Source: Plantago major
Lineage: Eukaryota; Streptophyta; Magnoliopsida; Lamiales; Plantaginaceae
Assembly: GCA_026545765.1 (NCBI GenBank)
Contig: CM048842.1
Location: 45,703,431-45,767,430, forward strand
Reading direction: 5' to 3'
Length of the DNA stretch: 64,000 bases
In this document: piece by piece, positions 20,228 through 29,724 of the stretch
How the letters are laid out: every line of letters starts with the position of its first letter
Numbering within the stretch: position 1 is the stretch's first letter
Notes under the pieces: model-generated
Database searches by the model: none
The model's input: the letters and a program-made list of their open reading frames with translations, nothing else
Told to the model about the DNA's origin: nothing
Translations under genes and position numbers: made by a program

Positions 20228-23055
20228 ATGTCCGGGAGCGATAGTCAGAACCCGTTCGAGATACCTAGCTATGATGATGCCATAGAGTTAGGTACTGGGT
20301 TCGTGAATATGTCCCCATCCTTGGAGGAGTTATTCACCTTAGGCTTTGGTTCGTCAAGAAACTCGGACGCTGGACAGGGGGTCCCAGAGAGAGCAGGAAC
20401 ACAGGCTGGCGCCGTGCATGGCAGTCCTGCCCGGGCCAGATCATTGATCCAATCACGAACTATCGTGGGTGTCGGACCGTCCCAAGGTTCTAATGATCCG
20501 CATGTGGAGCATGAGGGAGATAGTGGTCGAGAAACTGACGAGGTAGAGATACTTGAAGCAGGAGAGGAAGATCACGTCGTAACAAGAGCGGGTCCGTCTA
20601 ATCCGAGTACATCTGGGAGGCCGGATGATGCTAACGATGATGAAGAAGAAGATGAAGGAGATGATGGTGAAGAGGAGGAAGGTGAAGAATCTCCTCTTGC
20701 CCGTCCTCAGAGACGCAGTGGGCGTTTGATCGGACTCCACCCAGTCGGCTCCGCGGGATTCCATCTCCCTCCAGTTGCAGAACGCGGCGCAAAAGCTGCA
20801 CAAATAAAGTTTCCTCGTCCAGCATCCGCCGTGGTGATAGCGGACAGATTTGGGGAACTTAACGTCGATGGGCTTCTTCCCACCTGTCCGTCCAAAGTGA
20901 GAGCGGAAGACATACCGGAGTGGAGGCGGAAGTGGGAGATCCCCGACTCAGTAGAGATTATGATCCCCGAGCCCGGACACGACTTCTATAATCCGCCGGC
21001 CGGATACATGTGTGTACACGAGGTTGCCTTTTCATGTGGGTGGAAGCTCCCTATTGCCACGGAGTTGAAGCACATCCTGAACCATATTGGGATTGGTCCA
21101 AGTCAGGTTATCCCAAAGTCCCTGGGTAACCTCATATGTTTCGTCGTCTTTTGCAAGAAGAAGGGGCAGGCTGTCAATTTTGAGAACTTGAGGCAGCTCT
21201 TCCATGTTGCTCACAGTCCGGGGAATCCCTTATTCTACACTTTCATGAATAGGAAACCCTACAACTTTATATCGGACTCGATTTCATCGCTGGGGTCGAA
21301 GTGGTGGGACAAATTTGTCTTCGTTCGGATGGCTTTGAAACCTGGAGAATCAGAAGAGCAGCGAGAGCAATGGGATCTTCCCACAAAGTTCTTAAGGGAG
21401 AGCATCCCGGACTGGCATCCCCTGCCTAAGAATGTGGCTTCGTGGGTGGCCGCGATCCATAAGAAGCACAAACCACCTACCTATCCATACCACGGACTCA
21501 TCTGCCAGCCTCTGCCGTATTTGTGCGGGCTGACGGATGTCGTTGAAGTCGGAGGGAAGACGGACTTTAGTAAGAACCCGATTGTTCAAGTTGTCGCGAT
21601 CTAGCCCTTTGTTATTCCGTGCTTTCTATCTGCATCTCTTTATATAATCTAGTTGTATCTAATGTCTTTGTGTTATTTCGCAGCTTATTGGTTCGACTAC
21701 ATTATGTCGACTCTCCGGGAGAAGAAGAGGTTGCAGAGGGAGCAGCAAACTCTGGAAGTTGCCGCTGGTCAACGGACCAAGGTCATTAACACTTCCACGG
21801 GTCTGCCTATGCCTGATCCGAAGAATGCCGCGGTATTCTCCGCCGAGGAGGAAAGGCGGAAGAAGGCGGGCGAAGACTCCCAGGCTTTGGCAGTTCCGGA
21901 TAAGGGTAAGGCTCCTTCTACTCGGAGCACCACGATTACCCGGTCCCGAGCTTCCGGTGCTCAAGCTCCTGCTCAGGACATGCTCATGCGGGACGCCATC
22001 TTGTCGGGGCGGAAGAGGGCGGCGAGATCGGAGGTTCCTGCCGCTGCGAAGAGGCAGCAGTTGTCCGCTGTCCTGCCTGTGGACCAAGCTGCTCTGGACC
22101 GAGAGTACGAGCGCGCTTGCGGACTCCCCGAAGTGGAGCGGGTCGGAGGGCTAGATGCTCTGTATCAGCGGGTAAGTAATTTGTTCCCGGCGTACTCATT
22201 CCGTTTTTTGAATAAGTTATCTAACTTGTATCTCCTCGGATATTTCTTCAGTTGGGGTGCTTCATCAAAGCGATGCATTGGAAAGCTGGCGAACGGGCCA
22301 CTATTGAATAGGACCTGCACAAGGCTGAGGCCACATCCGCGGACGAGGCGGAGAAGGTGAAGCAGCTCGAGAAGAAGCTGAAGGAGGAGGAGGAGGTGAA
22401 GTTAAAGCAGGTGGTTCAGGACTGGGAGCAGCTCAAGGCGGATGTTGCTTATCAAGAGAGATTCGTTGACAAGGCATTGCAGGCCTTTTTAAATTTCAAG
22501 GAGTTCCTGCTCGGAGGCCTTCGTTTTGTCCGTCTATACGCTGGCCGAGACTTCCTGAAGTCCGCCTCTTTTAAGTTTCCTATGGTGGACCAGTCGGATG
22601 CCTCTCGTCTGGATGGGTTTATGTCTGCAATCGGGCAGCTTCAGTCCAAGGGACTTCTTCCGCCGGGGTTTGATTGGAAGGCGGAGGGGTTAATCCCTTC
22701 GGCGGATGCGAATGGCGTGGAAGTGCCCGTGGACAATATTTCGGACGAGCAATTGGCCGCATGCGAGTTCACGGATCTGGTCACTGATCCTGGTGAAATA
22801 GAAATCCAAAATGGCGGACCTCTCCTCCCAAGGTGGATTCCAGAAGCTTTGCTGAAGGTGAGCTTTGTTCCTTTCAGCGAATACCGGGCCTTCCTGCAGA
22901 AGTGGTTTGCCTTGCCTACCGGCGTTGTTGACATGCCCGATGATTTCGACCTCTTCACTCACGCTGAGGCTCTTGCAGCGGCAGCCGCCGAAGGTGCCAA
23001 CGCCAATCCTCCTGAAGCTGGAGGGGCAGGTCCGAGTCAGGTTGGGCCTCAGTGA
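20228..23055 (+). CDS. Antisense gene aORF1 of Tat element 1 (putative gypsy-type transposon domain protein)
   Basis: It begins MSGSDSQNPFEIPSYDDA, conserved with element 2. The N-terminal 170 residues are acidic and disordered, with a D/E run near 20630-20690. A globular domain (about 20840-21590) has CVHEVAFSCGWKLPIATELK, IPKSLGNLICFVVFCKKKG and FYTFMNRKPYNFISDSISSL, and resembles the plant domain listed as putative gypsy type transposon (Transposase_28). A coiled-coil C-terminal half follows (KQLEKKLKEEEEVKLKQVV). Two GT-AG introns appear near 21600-21680 and 22171-22251. It runs opposite to gag-pol with its own TATA. The function is unknown; antisense extra ORFs are known in Tat elements. 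Treated as part of a fossil; at least one break. Confidence 0.7.
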
Positions 23056-23061
23056 GAAGTC

Positions 23062-23075
23062 CGGGGTATGCCCCG
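23062..23075 (+). promoter_or_regulatory. Conserved 3' stem-loop after aORF1, element 1
   Basis: CGGGGTATGCCCCG: a perfect 5-bp G:C stem with loop TATG, 6 bases after the stop codon. The same 14-mer follows aORF2 (23979) and both antisense ORFs in element 2 (45314 and 46109). Confidence 0.7.
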
Positions 23076-23571
23076 TAAGAATATTTGTAACTGTCTACTG
23101 TTTTTGCAACTCAAAACTTGCTAAGTATTTCTGTAACTGAATGATTCCGGGGAATGAATCCTCCTATGTTTGTCAATGCTTGTTTACCGATGTTCTTACT
23201 TCCGTAGTTTGCCCTGTCGATATGCTGTGTTACTTTGTAAATGACATCTCTTTAGAACTCGGATCGACATAACTTGTATACATCATAACGTCGAACTGCT
23301 TATCAATCCGATCTTTGGAGCGTGCGCGTTGGAAGGCGCGATCCTTCTAGAAGGAAGAATTTGAAACAGTAAAATTGTCATAATGACCACGTCGTTTCAC
23401 CAGAAGGCAGAATCTGAGAAAGTAAGAATTGTCATAATGACTACGTCCTTTCGCCTCCTCAGCCGTCGGATGATCGACAGATGGCGGCATCTGGATGATT
23501 TGTTGCGTCTTTTCATCTTCCTAACTGTCGGATGATCGACAGATGGCAACATCTGAATGAACTGTTGCAAC
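23076..23571 (+). other. Spacer between aORF1 and aORF2, element 1
   Basis: No gene is seen. It is alignable with 45328-45711 of element 2. Two inverted E-box pairs, CAGATGGCGGCATCTG (23478-23493) and CAGATGGCAACATCTG (23540-23555), stand upstream of the aORF2 TATA. Confidence 0.6.
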
Positions 23572-23580
23572 TATAAATAG
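23572..23580 (+). promoter_or_regulatory. Antisense promoter P2 (TATA) for aORF2, element 1
   Basis: TATAAATAG lies about 108 bp before the aORF2 ATG. Element 2 has TATAAATAA at 45712-45720 with similar flanks on both sides (GGATGATCGACAGATGGC upstream, TTTTTTCACTGC downstream). Confidence 0.65.
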
Positions 23581-23687
23581 GAGTAGGGTAACTCTCCTTT
23601 TTTCACTGCTGTCTTCCTTTTCCTTTTTCGGTTTTTTCTTGCATTCTTTCTACTTCAATCTGCCGAAAAAGGTTGTCGTGTTTGAAG

Positions 23688-23969
23688 ATGTCGGACTCCA
23701 GTGATGATGAGTACGGCCACTGGGTGAATTGCGCCTGCGGAAACTTGCATCCGCCCAACTACCCGGGGAGGGGCACTTGGTTTGATCCGATCGTCCTGGA
23801 CTTTGAAGGCGACCCTCCTCAGTGCCCAGGGATAGCCAAGAGACTGGCTGAAGAAGAGCGTGAGAGGACCCTGAAGGCGATTCGCCGGAGGATTCGGATG
23901 CAGATACAAGCTCGCCAGGTCCGGCGTGGTGGTTCAGAATCCCAGGGTTCGACTTCTGGGCAATGGTGA
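23688..23969 (+). CDS. Antisense gene aORF2 of Tat element 1, 93 aa, unknown function
   Basis: I chose the ATG at 23688 (MSDSSDDEYGHWVNCACGN) because element 2 has the matching ATG and the two frames are then both exactly 93 codons with no gap. The proteins are about 82% identical (17 differences). The N-terminal half is acidic with conserved HWVNCA, PPxYPGRGT, DPxVLDFEG and PPQCPGIA. The C-terminal half is a basic helix (RLAEEERERTLKAIRRRIRM), ending SESQGSTSGQW. Only one Cys pair is partly conserved, so this is not a zinc finger. I recognise no family. It has its own TATA (23572) and a stem-loop after the stop (23979). Confidence 0.7.
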   Translation: MSDSSDDEYGHWVNCACGNLHPPNYPGRGTWFDPIVLDFEGDPPQCPGIAKRLAEEERERTLKAIRRRIRMQIQARQVRRGGSESQGSTSGQW

Positions 23970-23978
23970 TGTTGAAGG

Positions 23979-23992
23979 CGGGGTATGCCCCG
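23979..23992 (+). promoter_or_regulatory. Conserved 3' stem-loop after aORF2, element 1
   Basis: CGGGGTATGCCCCG, 9 bases after the aORF2 stop, identical to the motif after aORF1. Confidence 0.7.
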
Positions 23993-24296
23993 TGGTAGCA
24001 TGTACCTTTTTCCTTATCTTTTGTCGGAGTTGTAAAATCTATATGTAGATTCGAACTATTTTGATGATAAGTAAGATTCGAACTTTTTGCGTCCGATAAG
24101 ACGTTTATTTCTTCCCGCGCGTATGATTGTCACAGGCTTGTTGAGTAATTTTGAAATGCCAAGTTGTCTTCTGGTCCGCTTGAATGTGGTTAACTGCGAA
24201 ATGATCCCTCCGTGTCGTACGGGAAGAGTTGGGTCAAACCTGACACCAGGCTGTGTGCGTGGCGGACGCAGATTGCACAGCCCGGTTGGAGTGTCC
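23993..24296 (+). other. Spacer before the third antisense TATA, element 1
   Basis: No gene is seen. It is partly conserved with 46123-46421, including a CGTACGGGA(A/G)(G/C)AGTTGGGTCAA block and TGGCGGACGC. Confidence 0.5.
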
Positions 24297-24305
24297 TATA
24301 AAAAG
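24297..24305 (+). promoter_or_regulatory. Third antisense TATA box (P3), element 1
   Basis: GGAGTGTCCTATAAAAAGGCAC is identical at 46422-46430 in element 2. No long ORF follows in either copy; a non-coding transcript toward the 3' end of pol is one possibility. Confidence 0.55.
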
Positions 24306-25229
24306 GCACAACCCCCTTGCCATACCTGGATAAGTTGATCCAGACTCATTTCTTCTTGTTTTTGCCTGATTAGGGCTTGTAGATTATCAAAGCCGGGGCT
24401 CTGTTCTTTTTCTTCCGTCCCAACTTTAATGGCTCAAATCTCTCTTAGGATTGGAACTGGTTTCCAAGTTCCCAGAGAGTTTGAGTCTTTAAAGTCGGTT
24501 AGGCAGAAATCCTGCGCTGTGTGCCCTGTAGCTTCCACGGACTAGAAAATTGGCGACGCTATGTGTTGGTGACGTCCTGGTGGAGTCCGTCAGGTTTAAC
24601 CATGTTCCTTATGTGCAGGTAGGAGGAAGGCTAAGTGTCCGTGGAATCTGCGGCAGTAGCATGGAAATCCGTTTCGTCGGGAGAAGGATGTGTGCTAGGA
24701 GATGACGTATCTCCAGAGTTACTCCTTGTATTTTTCCTTGACGGATGCGCGCTGGAAGATGACGTATCTCCAGGGACATCAGTTGTACTTTTCTTTTTTG
24801 CAATGCGTCCTTAAATCCAGATAGTGATCTGTGACAATAAGTTGCACAGACAGTGTGACGTACAATTTGTCTTTATAATAATGAGAATTCTCTACTTTCT
24901 GTTGTGTCGTTTGAATCTCGCATACAGATATCGTAAGTTCAAAGAAAAGTTGTATTGATTTGCCGGAAATACAATTACAACGCGTGGGTTTTAGGGCCGA
25001 TAATAAAAGTATCAAATAGAACTGACGAGGTTCCGTGTACTTGATAGTTGGAGTTCAGAAAATGATAAAGCACAGAACTGGCGGAGTTTTCGGAGTGGAT
25101 AGATGGGAGCCAAGATGAATAGTCGATCTGTCGGAGATTCGAGTAGTCATCGTTATGCATAGAACTTTTGGAGATTTCGAGCATTCCACGTGCGTTTGAG
25201 TGGGTGTCCGTTCTCATCCTCTAATTCAT
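24306..25229 (+). other. Putative non-coding antisense unit downstream of P3, element 1
   Basis: No ORF is conserved here. A hairpin-forming block GGAGATGACGTATCTCC at 24698-24714 recurs as GGAAGATGACGTATCTCC at 24754-24771 within a duplicated unit of about 55 bp; element 2 has one copy (46818-46835). Confidence 0.45.
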
Positions 25230-26418
25230 AGCTCCCGTTTGACCTTGCTCCAATAACCTTGTAAGGTCCTTCCCAGTTTGCCTTGAGTTTACCAACATGT
25301 GCTAAAATGTCCGCTCGGCGAAGGTCTAGGTCTCCGACCTGTAAGTTGTTCGCTCGGATGTTTTTGTTGTAAGCTCAAGCAGCCGTTGCTTGATATCTAT
25401 GGATATTAGCCAAGGCATCGGTTCTCCTCTGTTCTAAGATGTCCAAATCAAATACCCGTGCCTCCCGATTTGCGGACTCTTCAAATTCTTGAACTCTCAT
25501 TGTTTCGACAATGATTTACTGGTATGATCGCCTCGAGCCATATACTGTATTAACGGAGTTTCTGGGCATGTCCGCAGTGATGGTGCGGTGAGCCCATAAC
25601 ACGTCGTCGAGGTCATCTGCCCAGTTCTCCTGGGATGTCCGCAACCGTTTCTCCAAGATCTTGACTATTGTCTTGTTTGTAGACTCGACTTGCCCATTGG
25701 CCTATGGGTGTCCAACAGACGTGAATCGTTGTTCGACCTTGAAGGATTCAAGCCACTCCTTGAGTCTCTGGCCTGAAAACTGAGCGCCGTTATCCGAGAC
25801 AAGGACCCTTGGTAGGCCAAAACGGCAGATAATGTTCTTCCAGATGAAGGTCCGCACTCTGCTTTCCGTGATGGTCGCTACAGCTTCTGCTTCTACCCAT
25901 TTAGTGAAGTACTCCACAACAACGATCAAGAATTTTCTCTGTTGGGTACCCCTCGGGAATGGCCCGACGATATCAATTCCCCATTGGTCGAAAGGACACG
26001 CTATGATTGACAGAATCATAGGTCTTGTCGGACGATGAGGAACATTCGCATAGTATTGGCAATCTGGGCATTTCCGAGCATGGTTGGCAGAGTCTTTGTC
26101 AATGCTAGGCCAATAGTATCCTTGTCGTATGATTTTCTGGGCAAGTGTTCTCCCGCCAGAATGACTTCCGCAACTTCCGTTATGTATCTGTTCCAACACA
26201 GTTTCGGCCTCGTGCGGATTCAAGCATCTCAAATGAATTCCGGAGAAGGACCTCTTGTATAAGTCTTTCCCAAGAATGAAGTACCTGTTGGCGTGACATT
26301 TAATTCTCCTGGACTCCGTCGGATCTACTGGTAGAGATCCGTCCTGGAGGTAGTTCCAAATGTCGGTCATCCAATTTCTCTCCGTGTCCGTCAACATGAC
26401 AGTCGGTCCAGGGCTCAT
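25230..26418 (-). pseudogene. Tat element 1 integrase
   Basis: The HHCC zinc-binding domain (IHNGSCGSHSGGRTLAQKII, then CPDCQYYANVPH) precedes a DDE core: D in PFDQWGIDIVGPFPRG, D in LVSDNGAQFSG, and the E-containing part following VGHPQ. The C-terminal part continues toward 25230. Gypsy order places it after RNase H. Fossil; same layout as 47150-48507. Confidence 0.85.
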
Positions 26419-26841
26419 GACGGATGAGCGAGTTACAGTGAGTAGAATGACTCTTCTTGTATCCAGGGCCGCTGTCGCGGATGCGTATTTTGCTAAGGCA
26501 TCGGCTCTTTCATTATGGACTCTGTCGAACTTTTACAGGGCGAACTCTTCGAAGAAGCCGGTTTCCTCTTTGAGTAGCTCGAGATATTTGATCATCGAAG
26601 GACCCTTGGTGGCAAAGGTCCCTGCTAGCTGGGCCGCTACTAGTTGCGAGTCCGTGTAGGCCTTGAGCTTACGGACTTGGAGTGACCTGGCCAAACGCAG
26701 CCCGACTAACAGCGCTTCGTACTCGGCCTCATTGTTGGTGACTTTAACTTCTAAGGAAATAGCATAATCAAGTTCCGCACCGTCGGGGCTTTTAAGAAAA
26801 ATGCCAATGCCTCCGACTCTTCCCGTGGAAGATCCATCAAC
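26419..26841 (-). pseudogene. Tat element 1 second RNase H (archaeal-type)
   Basis: It matches 48628-48915, where TNNEAEYEALLVGLRLARSL is clear. This plant aRNH-like domain between the RT-linked RNase H and integrase is a hallmark of the Tat lineage. Confidence 0.75.
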
Positions 26842-29724
26842 TTATAGTACCCAAGTGTGTGAGGGGTGCTCTTTAGCCCGGAAATTCTCTTTCAGCCCGG
26901 TGGCTTCCGAGTGCTGTTCTCCTTTTTCTCCGGCCTTGGATCCAGAATTGATAATATCGTCGAGGAGAAGGATCTGGTTGATCCGAGCATCCTCGAATGA
27001 CACCAGTGATGGTCGATTGATAAACTGAGCATCCTCAAAATTTTCAGCTTGAAACTTCGGCGGGATCGGGCTTTGCACAATGTCTTTGGTAAGTAGACAC
27101 TCTAACGCTTGTCTGTCAGGGACTTTCTCTGAGTCCGTCTCAGGATATTCTACCAGGAAATCGGCGAGAACTTGAGCTTTCTTGGCTGACGGAGCCTGGT
27201 AGCAAATGTCGTATTCGCTTAGCTCAATTGCCCACTTAGAAAGTCGTCCCAACTGCTCGGGTTTCCCCAAGACCTGTTTCAAAGGTTCCGCAGTTAGTAC
27301 CACAATTCTATGAGATTTAAAGTAAGGTTTTAACCGTCTGGCAGTATAAACTAAAGCGTAAGCAAGCTTCTCGATCTTCACGTATCTCGTCTCCGCCCCA
27401 GCGAGGGCTTTGCTAAGATAGTAGATCGGTAGTTGTTCGTTAGCCTGAATCCGTATCAGGACGGAACTCATTGCCTCTTCCGTAATTGCTAGGTAGAGGT
27501 AGAGTGGTTCTCCTTCGACGGGCTTGGAGAGCAGTGGAGGGGAATGGAGGTATTCTTTCAATTTCTCAAAAGCCTCAGAACATTCCGCGGTCCACACAAA
27601 GTTCTCTCCTTTCCGGAGGGTTTTGAAGAACGGAAGATTCTTCTCGGCTGATCTGGAAATGAAACGACTTAAGGACATGAGACTTCCTATGAGCCGCTGT
27701 ACCTCGTTGAGGGTTTTCGGGTGTGGCAGATCAAGGACTGCCTTGATTTTCTCGGGGTTGGCGCTTATCCCCCTTTCTGTGACCATGTAACCGAGGAACT
27801 TTCCCCCCTTCACTCCGAAAGTGCATTTCTCCGGATTCAGCTTCATCCCGTATTTCCTCAAGATGGCAAAACACTTGTTCAGATGGTCTATGTGCTGCTC
27901 TTCCGTTTTGCTTTTAACAAGCATATCGTCCACATAGACTTCCATTGTCTTTCCGATTTCATCTTTGAACATTTGGTTTACCAGTCGCTCGTAGGTGGCT
28001 CCCGCGTTCTTCAGTCCAAATGGCATCACCTTAAAGCAATATACTCCTCCTGCCGCAAAGAAAGCTGTTTTCTTAATGTCCTCCTTGGACATCCGAATCT
28101 GGTAGAAGCCTTGATATGCGTCCATGAAGCTCAGCAGTGCACATCCGGAGGTTGAGTCAACCAGTTGATCTATCCGTGGTAATGGATATGGATCTTTGGG
28201 ACAAAACTTGTTCAGCCTTGTGAAGTCGTTACACATCCGCCACTTGCCTGGCGACTTTTCGACTAGAACCACATTGCAGACCCAGTCAGAATAGCAGACT
28301 TCTTCGATGTGCCCCGCCTTTAGGAGTCGATCGACCTCGGCGGATATGATAGCATCTTTGATTGGGCTAAAATCTTTCCTTTTCTGGCGGATGTATTTGA
28401 CAGAGGGGTCCATGTTCAGACGGTGAACCGTAACCCTTGGGTCGATCCCTTTCAGATCGTCAGTACTCCAGGAGAACACGTCGCTATTTTCTCTGAGGCA
28501 GGCAATGAGCTTCATCTCTACTTCTACATTCATTTCGGTCCCGATCCTTGTTTTCTTCTCGGGATCGCCAGCAATGATTTCGATCTCTTTGAGAGTCTCG
28601 TGGGGCTCGATTCGTATTGCTTTAAGAAATTTTTCCTTCTGGCTCCCCACGCCGACTCGTGAGTCTTCTTTTCTGGGCGGAACGACAGCGGATGTGTCGG
28701 GAGTCATGGTGACTGTTAGCACGGGCGCAGACGCCCTTCTTGTGGACATAATATAGCATTCCCAAGTTTTCCTTACATTTCCGAGATCTTGTCCGACTCC
28801 GAAGGCCGTAGGAAACTTCATCCTATTGTGGAGGGTGGATGAAATAGCACGGAATTGATTGAGACCGAGTCGTCCGAAGATGGCACTGTAATCAAAAGTT
28901 TGTTCAACCACCACGAAGCGGACTTCTTGCGTCACCCTTGCCGGAAAGGTGCCGAGTGAAACATATAACATGACACTCCCAAGAGGTCGGACAGTTCCTC
29001 CTCTGAACCCTAATATGGAGGTGTGGACTCTGCCATATCGGATTCTACCCAACGCCATCTGATCCAGTGTCCTCTTGGAGATGATGTTCGAGGAACTCCC
29101 CGTGTCGACCAAGATTTTATTCACTCGGTAAGTTGCAATGGTCAAAGAGACCACCAGTGGGACATCTGGGTTTTCGATGTCTTCTCCCCCTGCCGTAGGA
29201 GGAGGAATCTCACAGTCATCGAATGATATAGCATTAGTGCCTGGGATTGCCGGGCTAGCATAGGCTCGGTCGTTGTTCCGGAGGTTTTGCGCGGTGCGCT
29301 CCCTTGCGTTCCTGCTATCCCCTCCCGTCGGTCCTCCTGCAATAGTGTTGATCACCCCGCTGTATGGGGCGTTTTCCATGTCGATATTGTCAGTATATCG
29401 ATAAGCTCGTTGGTCCAGACGGGGCGGATAGTTAGCTGGTGGAGGGGGCAGAGGCAATGAGTGGGGTGGTGGCTCCATCATCCTCTCTTCTCCCCTTTGC
29501 TCCGTTCTGTCTTGTCGTACGAGTTCGTCCATGTAGATATGTTCTTTCAATTTTCCATCCCTTATCAGGTGCTCGACCTCTGTTTTTAGCTGAATGCAAT
29601 CGTCCGTTTCGTGTCCGCGACACTTGTGGAACTTGCAATAGCCTTTTGCGTTCTTGCTCTTTCGGCCGTTGTGAGCAGGCTTTGGCCATTGGACATCTAT
29701 CTTTTTCTCAACAATAGCTGCCAA
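26842..29724 (-). CDS. Tat element 1 nucleocapsid tail, protease, RT and RNase H
   Basis: An open frame of 960 codons. The gag-tail knuckle YCKFHKCRGHETDDCIQLK comes first. Protease follows with ILVDTGSSSNIISKRTL (near 29090). RT has CNDFTRLNKFCPKDPYPLPR, FMDAYQGFYQIRM, MPFGLKNAGATYERLVN and catalytic YVDDMLVKS (near 27930). The RT-linked RNase H has PLYLYLAITEEAMSSVLIR and KLAYALVYTARRLKPYF. These make cDNA inside the particle. The frame is long and continuous, so this part looks young. Confidence 0.92.
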   Translation of the reverse strand: MAAIVEKKIDVQWPKPAHNGRKSKNAKGYCKFHKCRGHETDDCIQLKTEVEHLIRDGKLKEHIYMDELVRQDRTEQRGEERMMEPPPHSLPLPPPPANYPPRLDQRAYRYTDNIDMENAPYSGVINTIAGGPTGGDSRNARERTAQNLRNNDRAYASPAIPGTNAISFDDCEIPPPTAGGEDIENPDVPLVVSLTIATYRVNKILVDTGSSSNIISKRTLDQMALGRIRYGRVHTSILGFRGGTVRPLGSVMLYVSLGTFPARVTQEVRFVVVEQTFDYSAIFGRLGLNQFRAISSTLHNRMKFPTAFGVGQDLGNVRKTWECYIMSTRRASAPVLTVTMTPDTSAVVPPRKEDSRVGVGSQKEKFLKAIRIEPHETLKEIEIIAGDPEKKTRIGTEMNVEVEMKLIACLRENSDVFSWSTDDLKGIDPRVTVHRLNMDPSVKYIRQKRKDFSPIKDAIISAEVDRLLKAGHIEEVCYSDWVCNVVLVEKSPGKWRMCNDFTRLNKFCPKDPYPLPRIDQLVDSTSGCALLSFMDAYQGFYQIRMSKEDIKKTAFFAAGGVYCFKVMPFGLKNAGATYERLVNQMFKDEIGKTMEVYVDDMLVKSKTEEQHIDHLNKCFAILRKYGMKLNPEKCTFGVKGGKFLGYMVTERGISANPEKIKAVLDLPHPKTLNEVQRLIGSLMSLSRFISRSAEKNLPFFKTLRKGENFVWTAECSEAFEKLKEYLHSPPLLSKPVEGEPLYLYLAITEEAMSSVLIRIQANEQLPIYYLSKALAGAETRYVKIEKLAYALVYTARRLKPYFKSHRIVVLTAEPLKQVLGKPEQLGRLSKWAIELSEYDICYQAPSAKKAQVLADFLVEYPETDSEKVPDRQALECLLTKDIVQSPIPPKFQAENFEDAQFINRPSLVSFEDARINQILLLDDIINSGSKAGEKGEQHSEATGLKENFRAKEHPSHTWVL

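Noticed and set aside
26842-29724. Many plus-strand ORFs over the Tat pol regions
   Set aside because: They are mirror frames of gag-pol with no conserved start and no TATA box, unlike aORF1 and aORF2.
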